From contig CM054177.1 in the NCBI GenBank assembly GCA_028829895.1, positions 44,597,164-44,661,163 on the forward strand: 64,000 nucleotides of DNA, in the 5' to 3' direction. This stretch comes from Sinotaia quadrata (taxonomy: Eukaryota; Mollusca; Gastropoda; Architaenioglossa; Viviparidae). The notes under the pieces are model-generated. The model was not told the DNA's origin and searched no databases. It saw nothing but the letters and a program-made list of their open reading frames with translations. Numbering within the stretch: position 1 is the stretch's first letter; every line of letters starts with the position of its first letter. The translations under genes and the position numbers were made by a program. Shown here one piece after another: positions 63,938-64,000 of the stretch.

Positions 63938-64000
63938 CTTTTAATGATGACTGATGGGAAATATTGTATTGGAAGTAATATATTTTTAAACTATCTTTAT

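Noticed and set aside
1..64000. CRISPR arrays, tRNA or rRNA genes, bacterial operons
   Set aside because: None seen. The many direct repeats are minisatellites without regular unique spacers, and no tRNA clover-leaf with A and B boxes was recognised by eye.

Overview
The window looks like nuclear DNA from an animal. It is strongly AT-rich, and its genes are split by GT-AG introns (one GC-AG). It carries many minisatellites and decayed transposons, and its proteins resemble metazoan families. I see no viral, plasmid or bacterial content. An invertebrate is likely, but I cannot name the clade.

Layout. (1) About 0.5-13.2 kb, plus strand: a multi-exon gene for a WD-repeat protein, perhaps WDR93-like, whose 5' end lies outside the window. 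Its introns hold minisatellites, a perfect-looking 338-bp tandem duplication and a decayed pogo/Tigger-type transposon. (2) About 14.7-42.1 kb: two tandem copies (A, 14.7-28.6 kb; B, 28.9-42.1 kb) of a segment of roughly 13-14 kb. Each copy carries a TRMT1 gene (tRNA guanine-26 N2,N2-dimethyltransferase) on the minus strand. Copy A has four coding exons that fit together in phase (567 aa). Copy B keeps the catalytic exon but has a premature stop and has lost the exon-3 splice donor. It also carries a 5'-truncated LINE with an RNase H domain, a short AAAAAGTCAC-type repeat in place of about 0.8 kb of copy A, and a larger 44-bp minisatellite. (3) About 44.7-63.9 kb, minus strand: a complete 13-exon gene for DAP3/mS29, the mitochondrial small-subunit ribosomal GTPase (435 aa). 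One intron has a GC donor, a long (CA)n tract lies next to another donor, and a mariner-like MITE sits in intron 1.

The two well-identified genes both serve RNA and translation (tRNA modification; the mitochondrial ribosome). Nothing suggests an operon-like unit, so the neighbourhood looks incidental. The most interesting signal is the young TRMT1 pair. Copy A keeps a basic, possibly nuclear-localising C-terminus but has a broken upstream reading frame. Copy B has an unbroken N-terminal extension lacking most acidic residues but has lost the C-terminus. This pattern fits partitioning of nuclear and mitochondrial roles, or simple decay of copy B. The sequence alone does not decide between them.
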